Origin: Bidens hawaiensis
Taxonomy: Eukaryota; Streptophyta; Magnoliopsida; Asterales; Asteraceae
Assembly: GCA_021521415.1 (NCBI GenBank)
Contig: JAIQDT010009012.1
Span: forward strand, 1 to 64,000
Direction of reading: 5' to 3'
Length of the DNA: 64,000 nucleotides
Positions 45,358 to 57,897 of the stretch are shown here, one piece after another. The position numbers and the translations under genes are program-made. Within the stretch, counting starts at the first letter, position 1. Each line of letters begins with the position of its first letter. The notes beneath the pieces were generated by a model that saw only the letters and a program-made list of their open reading frames with translations, was not told where the DNA came from and searched no databases.

Positions 45358-46807
45358 TTTGAAGCAAACCATTTTCAATGAAATTTGAAGATTTTCACTC
45401 CCCCAATTTCGTTGCAATTGTCTTTAATAAATGTGTCTTCAAATCAAGTGTGGATGAAGCAATCTTGACCATCCTTATCAAGATTGTAAAAATCCGAAAA
45501 TAAACATATTCATATGTTGGTTGACACTAAAAGTGATTAAATCCTTAAGCTTGGTCAACACTTGTTCTTGTAAAGCTTTTGATGAAGTTGTGAGGTTTGA
45601 ATTCTATAAGCTTGTTGATGATTGGAGAAAAATTACCAAAATACCCCTGAGTATATATCTTCCGTAGACAATAGCTTGGTCAAACGGTCAACGGCACCAA
45701 AAATCTCAAAAGTTTCTTCAAAACCTTGAAATATTTCACAAACACAAACTTTCTGTTCCCTAGCACACAGAGTTCTTGAGAGTTAAAAGATGCATTTTCA
45801 TAAAGGTTTTCATTACTAGCACAAAGCATGCTTGGTTTCATTACTAGCACAAAGTGTGCTTGGTAGCACAGAGCATGCTCGGGAGCAAAAGTGTGCTCGG
45901 GATTACTTACTAGCACTAAGCATGTTCGGGAGTACTTCACTAGCACTAAGTGTGCTCGGGAGCCTTAAAAAGATAGTTTTCATGAGAAGACAATGAAGTT
46001 GCTCTGGGTTTCACAAAGTGTGCTCGAATTTGATGTGCTCGATATAAGACGTGCTCGAGATAACTGTGCTTGAACCAATCAAAGATGTGCTTGGGCAAAA
46101 CACATCATGTGCTTGAAGCAACACTGTCACTTATAATGCTCGAGATAAATCTTATATGTTCATGGTGTGCTGCTTGAGACATCAAAACTTCATTTATGCA
46201 TTATCAGTCATTGATTTGCCCTTGCGATACCTGCTCGAATATTCACTTTGCATCTTCTGCAACAAACAATGACGAAATTGCCTTTAGTACTTGTTCTTTC
46301 TTCTCTTTTACATTCTCCTTATCAGTTTGTACCATCAGCAATATTTTTCAACAAAACATCTACTGTTTGTGCAACACATTCATCTGAAACAACAATGAGC
46401 AAACGAAACCCTAATTTTTCAGATCTGGAAACTAGTTTCATAATTTGAAATGGATCATTGTAGCAATATCCATGTCGTCTCAAAATCAAAGAAACCTATC
46501 TTCATATCATCAATCAAACTTTTTAGATATGGAAATCATCAAATGAACAGAGTTGCCCCAAAACGAGCCAAATAACACTGTTACATCATATCTGGACCAT
46601 TCTGACCAAATAAACATGAAATTGATGTTGGATCTCCAAACGAGTCATCGACCCAAACATCAATCCATAAAATTTTCTTTAAAACATCAAAAAAATTCAA
46701 AACCCCCAAAAATAATTTCAACGAACTTCATCGTTTAACGTCCATGGTGGATTCAAGAGCGAAATGAATCAGTTCAGCGGTTAGTCTGAATGATTCAGTA
46801 ACCCAAC
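45358..46807. other. Interior of the non-coding LTR element, right part, with TGTGCTCGGG words
   Basis: No gag or pol. From 45815 to 46165 the word TGTGCTCGGG and variants (CATGCTTGG, GTGCTCGAG) occur about 13 times, often after TAGCACTAAG or AGCACAAAG. The remainder to 46807 is AT-rich, without ORFs of note. Confidence 0.6.
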
Positions 46808-46819
46808 TCTGATACTAAT
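46808..46819 (-). promoter_or_regulatory. Primer-binding-like site of the non-coding LTR element
   Basis: The minus strand reads TTAGTATCAGAG, a near match to the initiator-methionine tRNA complement, abutting the LTR. Confidence 0.65.
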
Positions 46820-47547
46820 TGTAAGAACTGAGCCCCGGTGCGGAAGCGTGAATAATCGGTATTAATGGTGGAGCTCGGATATGGGGTTAGGATCGAATCT
46901 GACTCGTATTCACCCTTGAAAGATATTTGGACGGATGAGATATATTGGGATAGAGCCTGATTCGATTAACAATAATCAATAAAATAGGATGAACACGTAT
47001 ATGTAATCGAAACACAAACAAGATAGAACTGGCAGTATGATTTCATTAGTCGAATGATTCTCATAAAGATGAACCAATCATACATACATTCATACATACA
47101 AACATACATACACACACAAGAAATATCAGCCGCCTCCAGGAGAGCTCATCCTGGAGGAGGAGACTCTCTCAAAGGGATAAAACCCTAGATCTCACTCAAT
47201 ACACAATACACTCACTCATACTAGAGAAATTAATAAAAACATCTATTTATGCTAGTCTAGCATGACTTGGTCTTCAAGCCATCCACCCTTGGTTGAGACC
47301 AAACGGTATATTTTTCACCCACAAATTAATTCGATGCGTCGGTCTAAAACATAAGTCCCAACAATCTCCCCCTTAGACCGATGCCATCGAATTTCTTCCA
47401 TGATCACCTCATAACTCTTTGTCTTTCGTTTAATTTCTCCCTCTCACGTTAAGCTTCTCCCATTGTTCATTTCAAATTATCACTCTTATACCACTTTTGG
47501 ATATAGTTGTATGGGCATATGAACGAGGCTTTGAACTTCAAAGATCA
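46820..47547 (-). repeat. 5' LTR of the non-coding LTR element
   Basis: 728 bp from TGTAAGAACTGAG to AAAGATCA; partner of 32150-32890. Keeps the hairpin (47133-47157) and a CATA/CA microsatellite. Confidence 0.85.
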
Positions 47548-47986
47548 ACCCATTATAATCTTTTTGTCAATTAATCATTTCATAGTGTTTCACCCCCTAT
47601 GGTGGCTATAAACCCATTATAAATTCAACCTTTAAGGGATCTTAAATAACGTTATCCAAATTAAGTTTGTGATCCGTAAAAACATCATAAAACTAATTTT
47701 TTGAGGTAAGGTAAGGATACCTTAGTATAATATGAGTGTGTCTGCATGTGTATATATGAGATTAAATGAAGGTAAGGTAAGGATACCTTAGAATGTTTTG
47801 AGAGTTTGAGTATGTGTATATATGATATATTAAATGAAGTAAATAAGTAAACAAATAAATAAGTGCAATGAACAATCAAGTAGGGCAATCATGTATAAGC
47901 AACACGTATAAGGAACCTAATGCAAAAACTATAATAAGTCGTTACGTCTAACCGTCTATCCTATAGTCATGGCTCTGCTACCAATC
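47548..47986 (-). other. Gypsy 5' leader fragment with primer-binding site
   Basis: A degenerate PBS (TTGGTAGCAGAGCCA on the minus strand, 47970-47984) abuts the LTR at 47987, so this is the 5' leader of a minus-strand Gypsy whose coding part is gone. A 20-bp word (AAGGTAAGGTAAGGATACCT) occurs near 47769, with a close copy near 47704. Confidence 0.6.
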
Positions 47987-50632
47987 TGTCACACCCCGAC
48001 CGAAGGTGGCGGAACATGCCGGGGTGCAATAGATTGCTCAAGAACACTATGACACTATTTAAGTGACAATATTTACTAAACTTGTTTATTCCATTCAATA
48101 ATCACAAATACAACTTGTCCAAAATAAAATACAAACAATTTCATATAATCAACGAATTCGTTAAAGTATCCTAAAGGTATGATCTAAGTGATGAGTCTTC
48201 AATCTTCACGAACAACCAAAGAGTAAACCTGTAACATGCGTAAAAATATATTTGATCAACACGAATGTTGGTGAGCAATACACTAGTTTTGACGTATGTA
48301 TTTAACAAGGAAAAAATCACAATTCACATGTGTAAATAGAATAAAGCAACAACCATTGTAAATGTAAAGTAAATACCTGTGGCTCCTTTCTATTTGGTAA
48401 CAATCAAAATACTCGGAGAATGAGGTCCTATTTTACTAGCACAAGGCTAAAGTAGTTAGGGGTGCTTATGATCATACTTTTGAGCTCAACAACAACATAA
48501 AAATAAACACTAGTGCACATAATCAAATTGAGGCATAAGCAAAGATCGAGAAAATATTACACATAATGTTGAATTGTGGATTTGATAATGAGATCATAAA
48601 ACAAATAAGTTGAATATGGTACGCAGCCACCCCCAAAAGTATAAAAGGGTAAAAAGGGGCAGTGTGATACTCACATGTAATAAGTAACTTTAAGGATTAG
48701 TTTGCGGTAAAATGGAAAGGTAAATTCAACGAGCAAGACCTAGGCTGAGAGGGTCTTGAATTAGTAGATGGTCATAAAAGATTTAAATTAAAATAGCATG
48801 AAAAATAAAATAAATAATTAAAGTTTGTGGGTTAAAATGTAGATACGTAAGAAATTTAAAGTAAAGGTTTTTGAAAAGTAAGTTTGCTCGAAATCGGGTC
48901 TCAGTATTCTACTCATTAGTTTTACTTAACCTTTGTTAAGTAAATATATGGGGATTGGTTTAATGCAATAGTGCACGACCCCTTGTTAGATATACCAAAA
49001 CAGGATTTTAACGAGTGTTCGGTTAGTCAGTTTGGGTCTTGATAAATAGTCAATTCCGAACCCACATTCCAAGGTGATAAATATCATGAGATAAATTGTT
49101 TAAAATAAAGACTTAACTAATGTTAGAAGTTTTATTAAGGAGAAACTCCAAACATCATCGTTAAGGGAGTGTTCCGTTTTATCGATCCAAGCTTGTTATA
49201 AGATCAAGTTAGATCTGACATACCAAGTACTTTAAGAAAACATTTATAATTAGTTTGTACAAGATCTCAAAAAGAAAATGTGAGATACAGTGGCCCGAAA
49301 CACAACTAGTGTGTTTCAAGCGAGTGAACCCGGTTTAGTTCGGTTTGGTTTAGTTGGTCCAAGACTTGATATGTGACTAAGTTTGGGTCCAACAAATTCA
49401 TATTAAAGTAACAAATACAAAAGAGTAAATAAAAGAACTTAAACACTTAAATTTTTCATACAACTTGTTTTATAAAAATTAAATAACGAGTTAAACGAGA
49501 GTTCGGTTTCGTTCGGTCCTTGACTCGAAATGAAACCGAGGATGGTTGCCACATACATAATACCATGTAACTCATCAAGTAACTTTAGAAATTATAATAC
49601 ACAAATCTTACATGTAACACATTATTAAATCATTTTAGATATATAAATCATTTAAACGAGAGTTCGGTCTTGGTTCGGTCCTTGACTCGGAATAAGACCG
49701 GGGATGGTTGCCACATACCCAATACCATGAAACTTATTAGAATAAATTTAGAAATGATAATACTCAAGTCTTACATACAACATGTTAAAAATAAAGTATT
49801 TAAACAAAAGTTTGGTTTTGGTTTGGTTCTTGACTCGAGATGAAACCGAGATGGTAACCACATACCCAAATACCAATGACCTATTAAAATTATTTGGGAA
49901 CTTAAATAATTAAGAACTAAACAATATTAACAAGCATAAATAAAAATAAAGCATAAATTAGCAATACACCTAAACCGACATGGCTGGAAAAGGGAAAGCC
50001 AAGGAAACAAGGGGAGTATGTTTTAAACAAATTAAAATATCAAGCTTTAAGTAACAAGAATTAGTTATTAATAAGTTTAGCTTTAGTTTGACCTTGAGAA
50101 GTCCAACTAACAAGAGGTTGAAGATAAACACTTGGATCTAAGATTGTGAGAGAGTTTGGAGAAGAAAGAGCAACCAAAAATGGGTGAGATGGTGTTGTTT
50201 ACATAGGGAAAGAGTAAGGGTTTGGGTATAATGTTTCTTTCAAGAGTTTCATGCATTTGGATAGGTTGAAAATGGGTCAAACAAGACATAAACAAACAAA
50301 AGCAAGCTAGGAATACAATAGATATCTCTAGGCGCTGAGCGACCACCCTGCCCCTTGGTGGCCACGTGGCACGGCGCCCATAGGGGTGGGGTTGGTCTCC
50401 AGCTTTGATTATTTGACGCGTTTGGTTCTTAAAGTTCGTTTTAAAGTCGTATTATATCATAAAAGGATGTTTTAACGTACCGAAAGAGACGTTTCGCTAT
50501 CAAACAAGTGTGAAACATATTTGTAACATAAAAACCACTATATTTATTAATATCAAAGGATCTGATTTATAAAACGGGTCGGGTTTATCGTACAAAAACA
50601 AATACAAGTTAAACCGAAAATGACGAATGTCA
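47987..50632 (-). repeat. Gypsy LTR, family A (5' LTR)
   Basis: 2646 bp from TGTCACACCCCGACC to GACGAATGTCA, with the PBS on its left. Contains a tandem repeat (49498-49930) and a GC-rich block (50330-50395). The element's remaining interior and its 3' LTR are missing. Small ORFs inside are not convincing. Confidence 0.85.
49498..49930. repeat. Tandem repeat in family A LTR, unit about 150 bp, three copies
   Basis: Each copy starts AGAGTTCGGT-TTGGTTCGGTCC, continues through CTTGACTCG and GGTTGCCACATACCCAATAC, and ends near ATTTAAAC. The truncated copy at 19551 retains only part of one. Confidence 0.75.
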
Positions 50633-50801
50633 TACCATCTTTGATTGATAACCATAGATTAGGATCATTATAACAGACTACAACTTCAAAAATGGTCTTC
50701 CATTTGATAAACATTTCATGTCCAACTAACCTTGGAATCTTGTTAGTAGACGCCTCTTGATCCCTATCCATTTGTTTTGATTTTTTTGAAAATTTTGACA
50801 A
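50633..50801 (-). pseudogene. gag: SIRE-like Copia gag N-terminal fragment
   Basis: Minus-strand ORF with EASTNKIPRLVGHEMFIKWK and VVVCYNDPNLWLSIKDG, clearly related to the plus-strand gag at 26428-26580. It is cut off at 50633 by the adjoining Gypsy LTR, which apparently landed within this gag. Confidence 0.8.
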
Positions 50802-51536
50802 AGTTTAGAAATTATTTTTTATATTTATGATTTTGTAGAACAAAAATTAAACTTAAATTTTCTTAAAAGTTGAAAATAAATTTGAAATTTTTTCAAAGTT
50901 TGTAGATCTTAAATATAATTCCTAGATCTGACAAGAAAAGGCTTTGAAAATAGATATCAATCAAGATATAGACCAAAGATAAATAAATAAGTAGTGATCT
51001 AGGATTAGAACACTTCTAAACCTTTGAAATTTGTAAATCTGAAACTAAAAATGAAGAAATTAGCACAAGTGGCGTCACTCTGCAATGAAACAGTGTTTGG
51101 CTGATGTAATTGTCTTCAATCTTCTACGATTCAGCTCAAATCCAGCAAATCTTTAAACGAAACACCTAAAAAGCAACAAATTGGTCTTCAACAAACATAC
51201 TCATATTTGATACCACTTTTCAGGACCGGATTTCGTGACACATTTACATGTAATCGGACAAGATGCTCACAAAACAAAAATATGTGAAGACCTCTAAGTG
51301 TGGCCGGCAGAATCAACCAGAACTAGAATTTTTCTAATAATAGAAAGTCTATTAAGAATAAGCACACGATATAACTCAAAAGTTTTCCATTATATTGATA
51401 AACAGAAATATACAAAGGAAAACTTAGGGTTTCATGTGGAACGTTGTTAGGTACGGCTGTCAATATAAGGTCAGAGAATAATCAGAGGTGTTGTAAGAGG
51501 TGTCGTATCACTATGACCTAGGTATTCTATTTATAG
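50802..51536 (-). mobile_element. SIRE-like Copia leader, PBS and partial 5' LTR
   Basis: Upstream of the gag fragment: leader, then a PBS-like AGTGGTATCAA on the minus strand (about 51207-51217), then LTR-like sequence to 51536, where the next Gypsy LTR begins. Only the downstream part of the LTR survives. Confidence 0.6.
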
Positions 51537-53150
51537 TGTCACACCCCGACCAAAGGCCGCAGAACATGATGGGGTGCAACGATTTCCCATAAGCGCATGA
51601 CACTAATTAAAGCGACAATATTTAACAAACTCAATTTCATTTCACAACATCGAAAATGTCACATAACAATATTCTTAAGACAAATACAACAAAACATATA
51701 ACAAAATATAAAAAAATCAAATATTGTTCATTTTTGCTACTATCCTAGAGGTATTTGTGATGTTTTCTTCTCCAAACTCCATAATCAACCTAGATGCAAA
51801 CCTGTAACATTTCATAAAATAAAGTTTGTCAACAAAAAGGTTGGTGAGCAATTCATAAGTTTGAGCATATAAATATATAGTAAGAAAAGCCACAAAACTT
51901 GTATACAAAACAATAAATAAGAGAAATAACTTGGATAAATAGATAAAATCGCTAATAGAATTACGTTAGCGACACCTTGCTATGAGGGGATGCCAAATAG
52001 TCTAGGATTTTATAGTTATCGTTAATTGCATTACGTTAACGACACCTTGCTATAAGCGGATGCCAAATAGACTAGGATTAATAGTTCCACCAACCGAAAG
52101 CGATAAACACATAGGCATATAATCATAGAACATCAAATCGAGCATTTATTTAAGTAAGGTATACAATAACGTTTGTGGTTTAGGATCCAAGTATAAAACA
52201 TTTAGCTTAGATAAGATGAAATGTCACCCCCAAAACAAAAGATGGAAAACGGGGCATGAAAGTACTCACATTCAAGTAATAAACTTGAAAGATGATAATT
52301 TGAAGATTTGCCGGAACTATGAGTTTAACGTATGAAGCCTAAATAAAAGAAAGTCTTAGATTTAGAAAGGTTGTCTTGAAGATCTTTAAATAAAATAACT
52401 GTTGCAAAAAGTAAACAATTAAAGTTCAAGGTTAAAAATGTAACTATTTAAGAATTTATAATAATAACCCTTTAAAATGTTAAGTAATAAGGTGGGAAAA
52501 ATTCAAAGATGCAAGTTCCTTTGGGATAAAGATAGTAAAACGGGTCTATAATGAGTGTTCGGGTTGTTGGTCCTGGTCTTGATAATTGGTCAAACCCAGA
52601 GTCAACTTTCCAAAATAATGAATGTTATGAGATAACTCAATAAAACTTATTAAGACTTAACCAAGTGTGTAGTTCTATTGTTTTAGAACTAATAGCGCAC
52701 GCTAAGCGAGTGTTCGCTTTTGTCAGTCCAAACTATGTTATGTGATCAAGTTGGATCCAATATTTCCAAGTACTTAAGAAAATAATTAAAATCAGTTTGT
52801 AAAGTATTTTTAAAGAAATATACAAGTCTTGATAGCTAAAGACACACGTGTGTGTCTTAAGTGAGTAAAAATCGAATTGGTTCGGTTTCCATCCCACAAT
52901 ACGTTCCTTGATGGTCTCCACATGCTCAAATAACCAAGAACTTGTATAATAATGTACAAATGAAAATACTTAACTTTTACAACCAAAAAGTTAACAACAA
53001 AGTCTTTAAACAAAAGTTCGGTTTACAGTCTAGAGCTATTTACGGTTAAACTGAAGCATACACTCTTAGAACTCATAACCATGGAACTTGTAAATAAAAT
53101 AAAATGAGCAGAATTTAACCATGAATAATATGTATAAACAAGTTATATAA

Positions 53151-53210
<60 letters not shown>

Positions 53211-53934
53211 AGGACACGAAGTCTTCCATGAAGCCTTGCCTTACAAGGTCCGAAACCTCATCCACCGGAATCGGAGAAGTAACTACCAAAGGTAACAAGG
53301 GGTGTTATATTATATATATGTTATGCCACCATAAACAAGTATTAATAAGACTACATAAGCTAATTAGAATGAAAGATTAAACTCAGTTTGACTTTAGGAA
53401 GTCAAACCTTCAAGAACACATAAATAAACAACCTTGAATCTAAGGAGAATTGAGAGGTAAATTGGAGTGAGAGCAAGTGTAAAAATGAAGGAGATGGGTG
53501 TGTATATACAGGGTAAGAGTCAAAGCTTCTTTGCAAGGTTCTCTTTTATGTTTGCATGAAAATAAATTGATTAAACAAACAAGCAAAGCACAAAACAATA
53601 ACAAAATCCGGAATGTGTGAAGGTACCTTCAGGCGCCGCACGACCCTGCCCTTGCCCCTGGCCGCGCGGCACAGCGTCCCCAGGGGGCTGGCCCAGCTCG
53701 TCTAGTGTGGTTCGTTCGAGTCCTTAAGTTCATTTTTGATGTATTTGCTTGTTTTAAAGCCGTATTCGAATCCGTAGAAGAGGTTTTTCAAATTGAATAA
53801 ATGGGAATGATTTGGTAACATAAAAATCCAATATTTTATATATCATGAGTTTCGGTTTACAAAACGAGTAGGTTTACAACATAAAACAATACAAATACGA
53901 ATACAATCGAGACCCGAATTTGACGAATGTCACA
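51537..53934 (-). repeat. Gypsy LTR, family A-like (3' LTR)
   Basis: 2398 bp from TGTCACACCCCGACC to GACGAATGTCACA. It directly abuts Gypsy 3' interior. Contains an (AT)n tract (53152-53208) and the GC-rich block (53630-53700). Related to, but clearly diverged from, 47987-50632. Confidence 0.8.
53152..53208. repeat. AT dinucleotide microsatellite
   Basis: About 57 bp of uninterrupted AT repeats within the LTR. Confidence 0.95.
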
Positions 53935-56830
53935 GTATCCCCTACTTTAGGAAATTTCTTCCTGAAATTAAGACGAAGATGATGATGCAAACAGATGTGG
54001 ATACTTCTCTTTCATTGCATCTTCCGTTCCCAAGTGAATTCCGCGCCACGCCGTGATTCCCATCAAACTTTGACTAACCTAATACGACTACGCTTGGTTT
54101 TCTTCTCGTTGCGATCCATGATCTCAAGGGTCGTTCAACCATGATCATCGACTCATCGACATGTACATTGTCGAGAGGTATATGGATATTACCCTCGGCT
54201 AAGCACTTTTTGAGATTCGAAACATGAAATGTCGGATGAACACCGGAAAGTTCTTTCGGTAATTCGAGTCGATAAGCTACTTTCCCAACACGTTCAAGAA
54301 TTTTGAAAGGACCAACGAAATGAGGAGCTAGCTTACCCTTCTTTCCGAAACGGAGTACCCCCTTCTAAGGAGATACTTTTAGAAGGACAAGATCGTCGAC
54401 ATTAAATTCGATCGGTTTTCACTGTTTGTCGATGTAACTCTGTTGACGAATTCTAGCGGCTAGGAGGTTCTTACGGATTTGATCGATCACATCAGTAGCT
54501 TCTTGGACCATTTCAGGCCCCGTGATTTGAGGTTCCCGATTTCATTCCAACTAATCAGGGAACGACATTTACGACCGTAAATAGCTTGATAAGGAGCCAT
54601 ATCAATGCTAGAATGGTAGCTATTGTTATAGGAAAACTCGATGAACGGAATGTGAGAATCAGAATTCCCACCAAAATCAAGAACACATGCTCGTAGAATA
54701 TCCTCGAGTGTTTGAATTGTCATCGCGATCGGGAATCCACAAACGATTGAGAAAGTACAAAAGACCATCGGGTGTAGTTTTGAGTTGAAGTTTGGCTCCA
54801 CATGACATTTCGTCGTACATGTTACCTTCTTCAACGGAGGTATGTTGGGCCTGAAAGATACGAATTTGAAGATCGTTTTGAACAACAACGCTTAGAAGCC
54901 AAACGGATTTAACATTAACCTTTCGACTTAGGGCGTCGGCGACAAAATTCGCTTTACGGGATGGTAGCGAATTTCGCAATCGTAATCACTAAGTAATTCG
55001 GCCAATCGTCGTTGTCTCATGTTGAAATATTTTTGATCAAAAATATATTGAAGCCTTTTATGATCGGTAAAAACCACACATTTCGTACCATAAAGGTAAT
55101 GTCCCAAGATTTTGAGAGCGAAAATGACGGCACCAAGTTTGAGATCGTGAATCGTATAGTTCTTCTCGTTGACCTTAAGTTGTCTTGATGCATATGCGAT
55201 GACTTGACCTCGTTGCATGAGAACACAGCCAAGACCTTGATGGGAGGCATCGCAAAATACAACAAAATCGTCGTTTCCATTGGGAAGGGTTAGAACGGGA
55301 GCATTGCAAAGCATGTACTTGAGAGTACTAAAGGCTTTCTCTTTCTTTGAACCCCAATCGAATGGTTTCCCTTTATGAGTGAGGGAGGTAAGAGGAACAG
55401 AGATCTTAGAAAAATTTCGAATGAAACGCCGATAATACCCGGCCAAACCGAGGAATGATCGAATTTCCGTGGGAGTCGTTGGAGTTTTCCAATCCTTAAC
55501 AGCCTCAAATTTAGGGGGATCAACATGAATACCTATGTCGTTTACGATATGTCCCAAAAATTGAACTTCCTTGAGCCAAAATTCACATTAAGAGAATTTG
55601 GCATAGAGTTGTTCGTTTCTAAGGAGTTCGAGAATGGTACACAAATGATGTTCATATTCAGCTTTGGATTTAGAAAAGATAAGGATATCATCAATAAAGA
55701 CAATAACGAATTTATCGAGGAATGGTTTGCAAACGCGGTTCATGAGGTCCAAAAATACCGCGGGTGCATTTGTTAACCCGAAGGGCATAACCAAAAATTC
55801 GAAATGTTCATATCGAGTATGGAAAGCGGTTTTAGGAATGTCTTCTTCGTGAACACGCAATTGATGGTAACCCGATCGAAGAACGATTTTGGAGAAACAA
55901 GTTGCGCCTTGAAGTTGGTCGAATAAGTCGCCGATTCGTGGCAAGGGATAACAATTTTTGATAGTGAGTTTGTTAAGCTCTCGGTAATTGATGCACATAC
56001 GAAATGAACCATCCTTCTTTTTCACGAAGAGAACGGGAGCGCCCCAAGGAGAAGAGCTTGGACGAATGAAGCCTTTATTGGAAAGTTCTTCGAGTTGGTT
56101 TGATAATTCTTGCATTTCCGACGGTGCTAGACGATAAGGAGCCTTGGCCACGGGCATCGCGCCGGGCATAAGATCGATTCAGAATTCAATCGGACGAACG
56201 GGTGGAAGACTGGTGAAATCATCAGGAAAGACGTCGAGGAACTCACGAACAATAGAAATATCTTGAATTTTCCTTTCCTTTTTGTCTTTTGTCACCGAGA
56301 GAGCTAAAAACGGCACATACTTTTGGCGTAAGTACTTTTGTGATTTGGCACACGACATGAGATTTAACCTTCGAGAAGTAGTGTTGCCGAAAACTTTAAG
56401 AATTTTACCGTTGACAGGTGGAATGCGAATGAATTCAGCACGGTGCTATGAGATTTAACCTTCGAGAAGTAGTGTTGCCGAAAACAAATGACTTCAGCAC
56501 GGTGCTATGATAACCAATCCATGCCTACTATGACATCGAAGCTTCCCGTTTTCATCGGGATGAGATCGATGGAGAATTTATGGTTGGAGAGAATGAGAGA
56601 ACAATCGCGGATGACGAAATTGATGGTATTAGAATTGCCATTGGCGACTTCAACAGAAAATGGTCGGGAAAGCTTAGTTCGAGGCATAGCAAGTTTCTAC
56701 TCAAATTTCAAAGAAATAAAATTCTATCGGCACCCGTATCAAATAAAATAGAAGCCAAATGATAGTTCACCCAAAACATACCATTCACAACATCGTTTGC
56801 CACTTGAGCTTGATTTGCGTTCATCATGAA
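53935..56830 (-). pseudogene. pol: Gypsy pol with integrase core deleted
   Basis: The protease end (MDWLS, near 56510) is followed by RT 56169-55588, with [15 protein letters not shown] and [11 protein letters not shown]; RNase H 55557-54960, with [10 protein letters not shown]; then the start of the zinc-binding domain. Near 54720 the sequence jumps from WIPDRDD straight to [16 protein letters not shown], so the HHCC site and the first catalytic residues are gone. The C-terminal domain continues to about 53990 in broken frames. A TAA at 55588 interrupts RT. A 38-bp direct repeat (56357-56394 and 56448-56485) disrupts the protease region. Confidence 0.88.
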
Positions 56831-57897
56831 AGCTTGCCCTTGGTTGCATGATTGACTTGAGGTGCTTGTTGGGGAGGTGTAGGTGGTAGTTGGATTGCTT
56901 GGATGGGTTGGATGAGTGGTCCATTGAGTTGGGGAAGTTGGGGTTGATAAGTTTGGACTTGGTAAGCTTGGGTTTGGTAATACGGTATGGTCATGGTTTG
57001 GGCTTGGTTAGCAAAGGTTAATCGTGGGCAATTGTTGCGGAAGTGGTTAGAATCTCCACAATTGTAGCAAGCTCGGGGTTGTTGGGGTTGGTTTTGCGAG
57101 TAGGGTGCATATCGGTTTTTGGAATTTTGGGGAAATGTTCTTGGTTGGTTAGGTTGGGTTTGTTGGGCGGATCGGCATGAAATGTTAAGATGACCAAGTC
57201 GGTTACAAATGGTACAATGGCGACAAGGCATGTTTAGTGGGTGGTGAAGTTGGCAAGTGTTGCATAATGGGGCGGTACCGGTATAGGGTCTTCGGTTTGG
57301 TGGTGGAGCTTGATTTTGTTGTTGAGGTTGGGTAACGGCAAAGTTTCGGTAGTTGGATTTGGGTTTGTTGTTGTTGTTGTGGTGACGAGATGAGTTGAAG
57401 TAGTTAATGGCTTGTGGTGTGGGTTCAACCTTGGCTTGCGGTGCGGGCCCGGGCTTGGCCTTCTCACTCGACTTCTTGAGGGTTAGGGTACCCGTCTTCA
57501 CATGATTTCCCGATAGCGCACCGGCTAGAATGATGACGTCCACAATATTCATGGGTTTGCTACTCATAGCGGAGTCCCGGATTTGCATAGGTAAACTCCC
57601 AATGTATTTGTCAAGCTAGCGCTTGGTCGGGGTAACCAAGTGAGGGACAAGAATGCTCAACTCGTGAAATCGGAGTGACTAAGCGGCGTTATCACCACTA
57701 TCTTATTTTAGGTTCCAAAATTCTTCCTCAAGCTTTTGGAGCTCGTGTTTGGGACATAATTTCTTCATCATAAGCGCCTTGAGATCGACCCATGGAAGAT
57801 CCATAGCCGTATCCGAACCTTGGAGGTGCATAACACTACCCCACCATCTTAGAGAGGTCTTTGTATATAAAATGTCAGTGTAACCAAGTGAGGGACA
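56824..57897 (-). pseudogene. gag: Gypsy gag with zinc knuckles, 5' truncated
   Basis: The 254-codon ORF 57588-56824 has CRHCTICNRLGHLNISC and CYNCGDSNHFRNNC, in a Pro/Gln/Asn-rich context. Gag core sequence continues upstream in other frames to about 57880 (KTSLRWWGSVMHL), where similarity stops at an 18-bp word also present at 57632-57649. The N-terminal third of gag is missing. Confidence 0.8.

Larger units (their letters stand above)
32150..47547 (-). mobile_element. Non-coding LTR element (LARD/TRIM-like) hosting a nested Gypsy
   Basis: LTRs of about 730 bp at both ends enclose only about 1.8 kb of its own interior (32891-33232 and 45358-46807), with no gag or pol ORF. A PBS-like sequence at 46808-46819 sets the strand. 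By eye about 25 substitutions separate the LTRs over about 690 aligned bases. It must move using proteins of another element, if at all. No target duplication could be seen, because the left LTR edge is rearranged. Confidence 0.7.
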
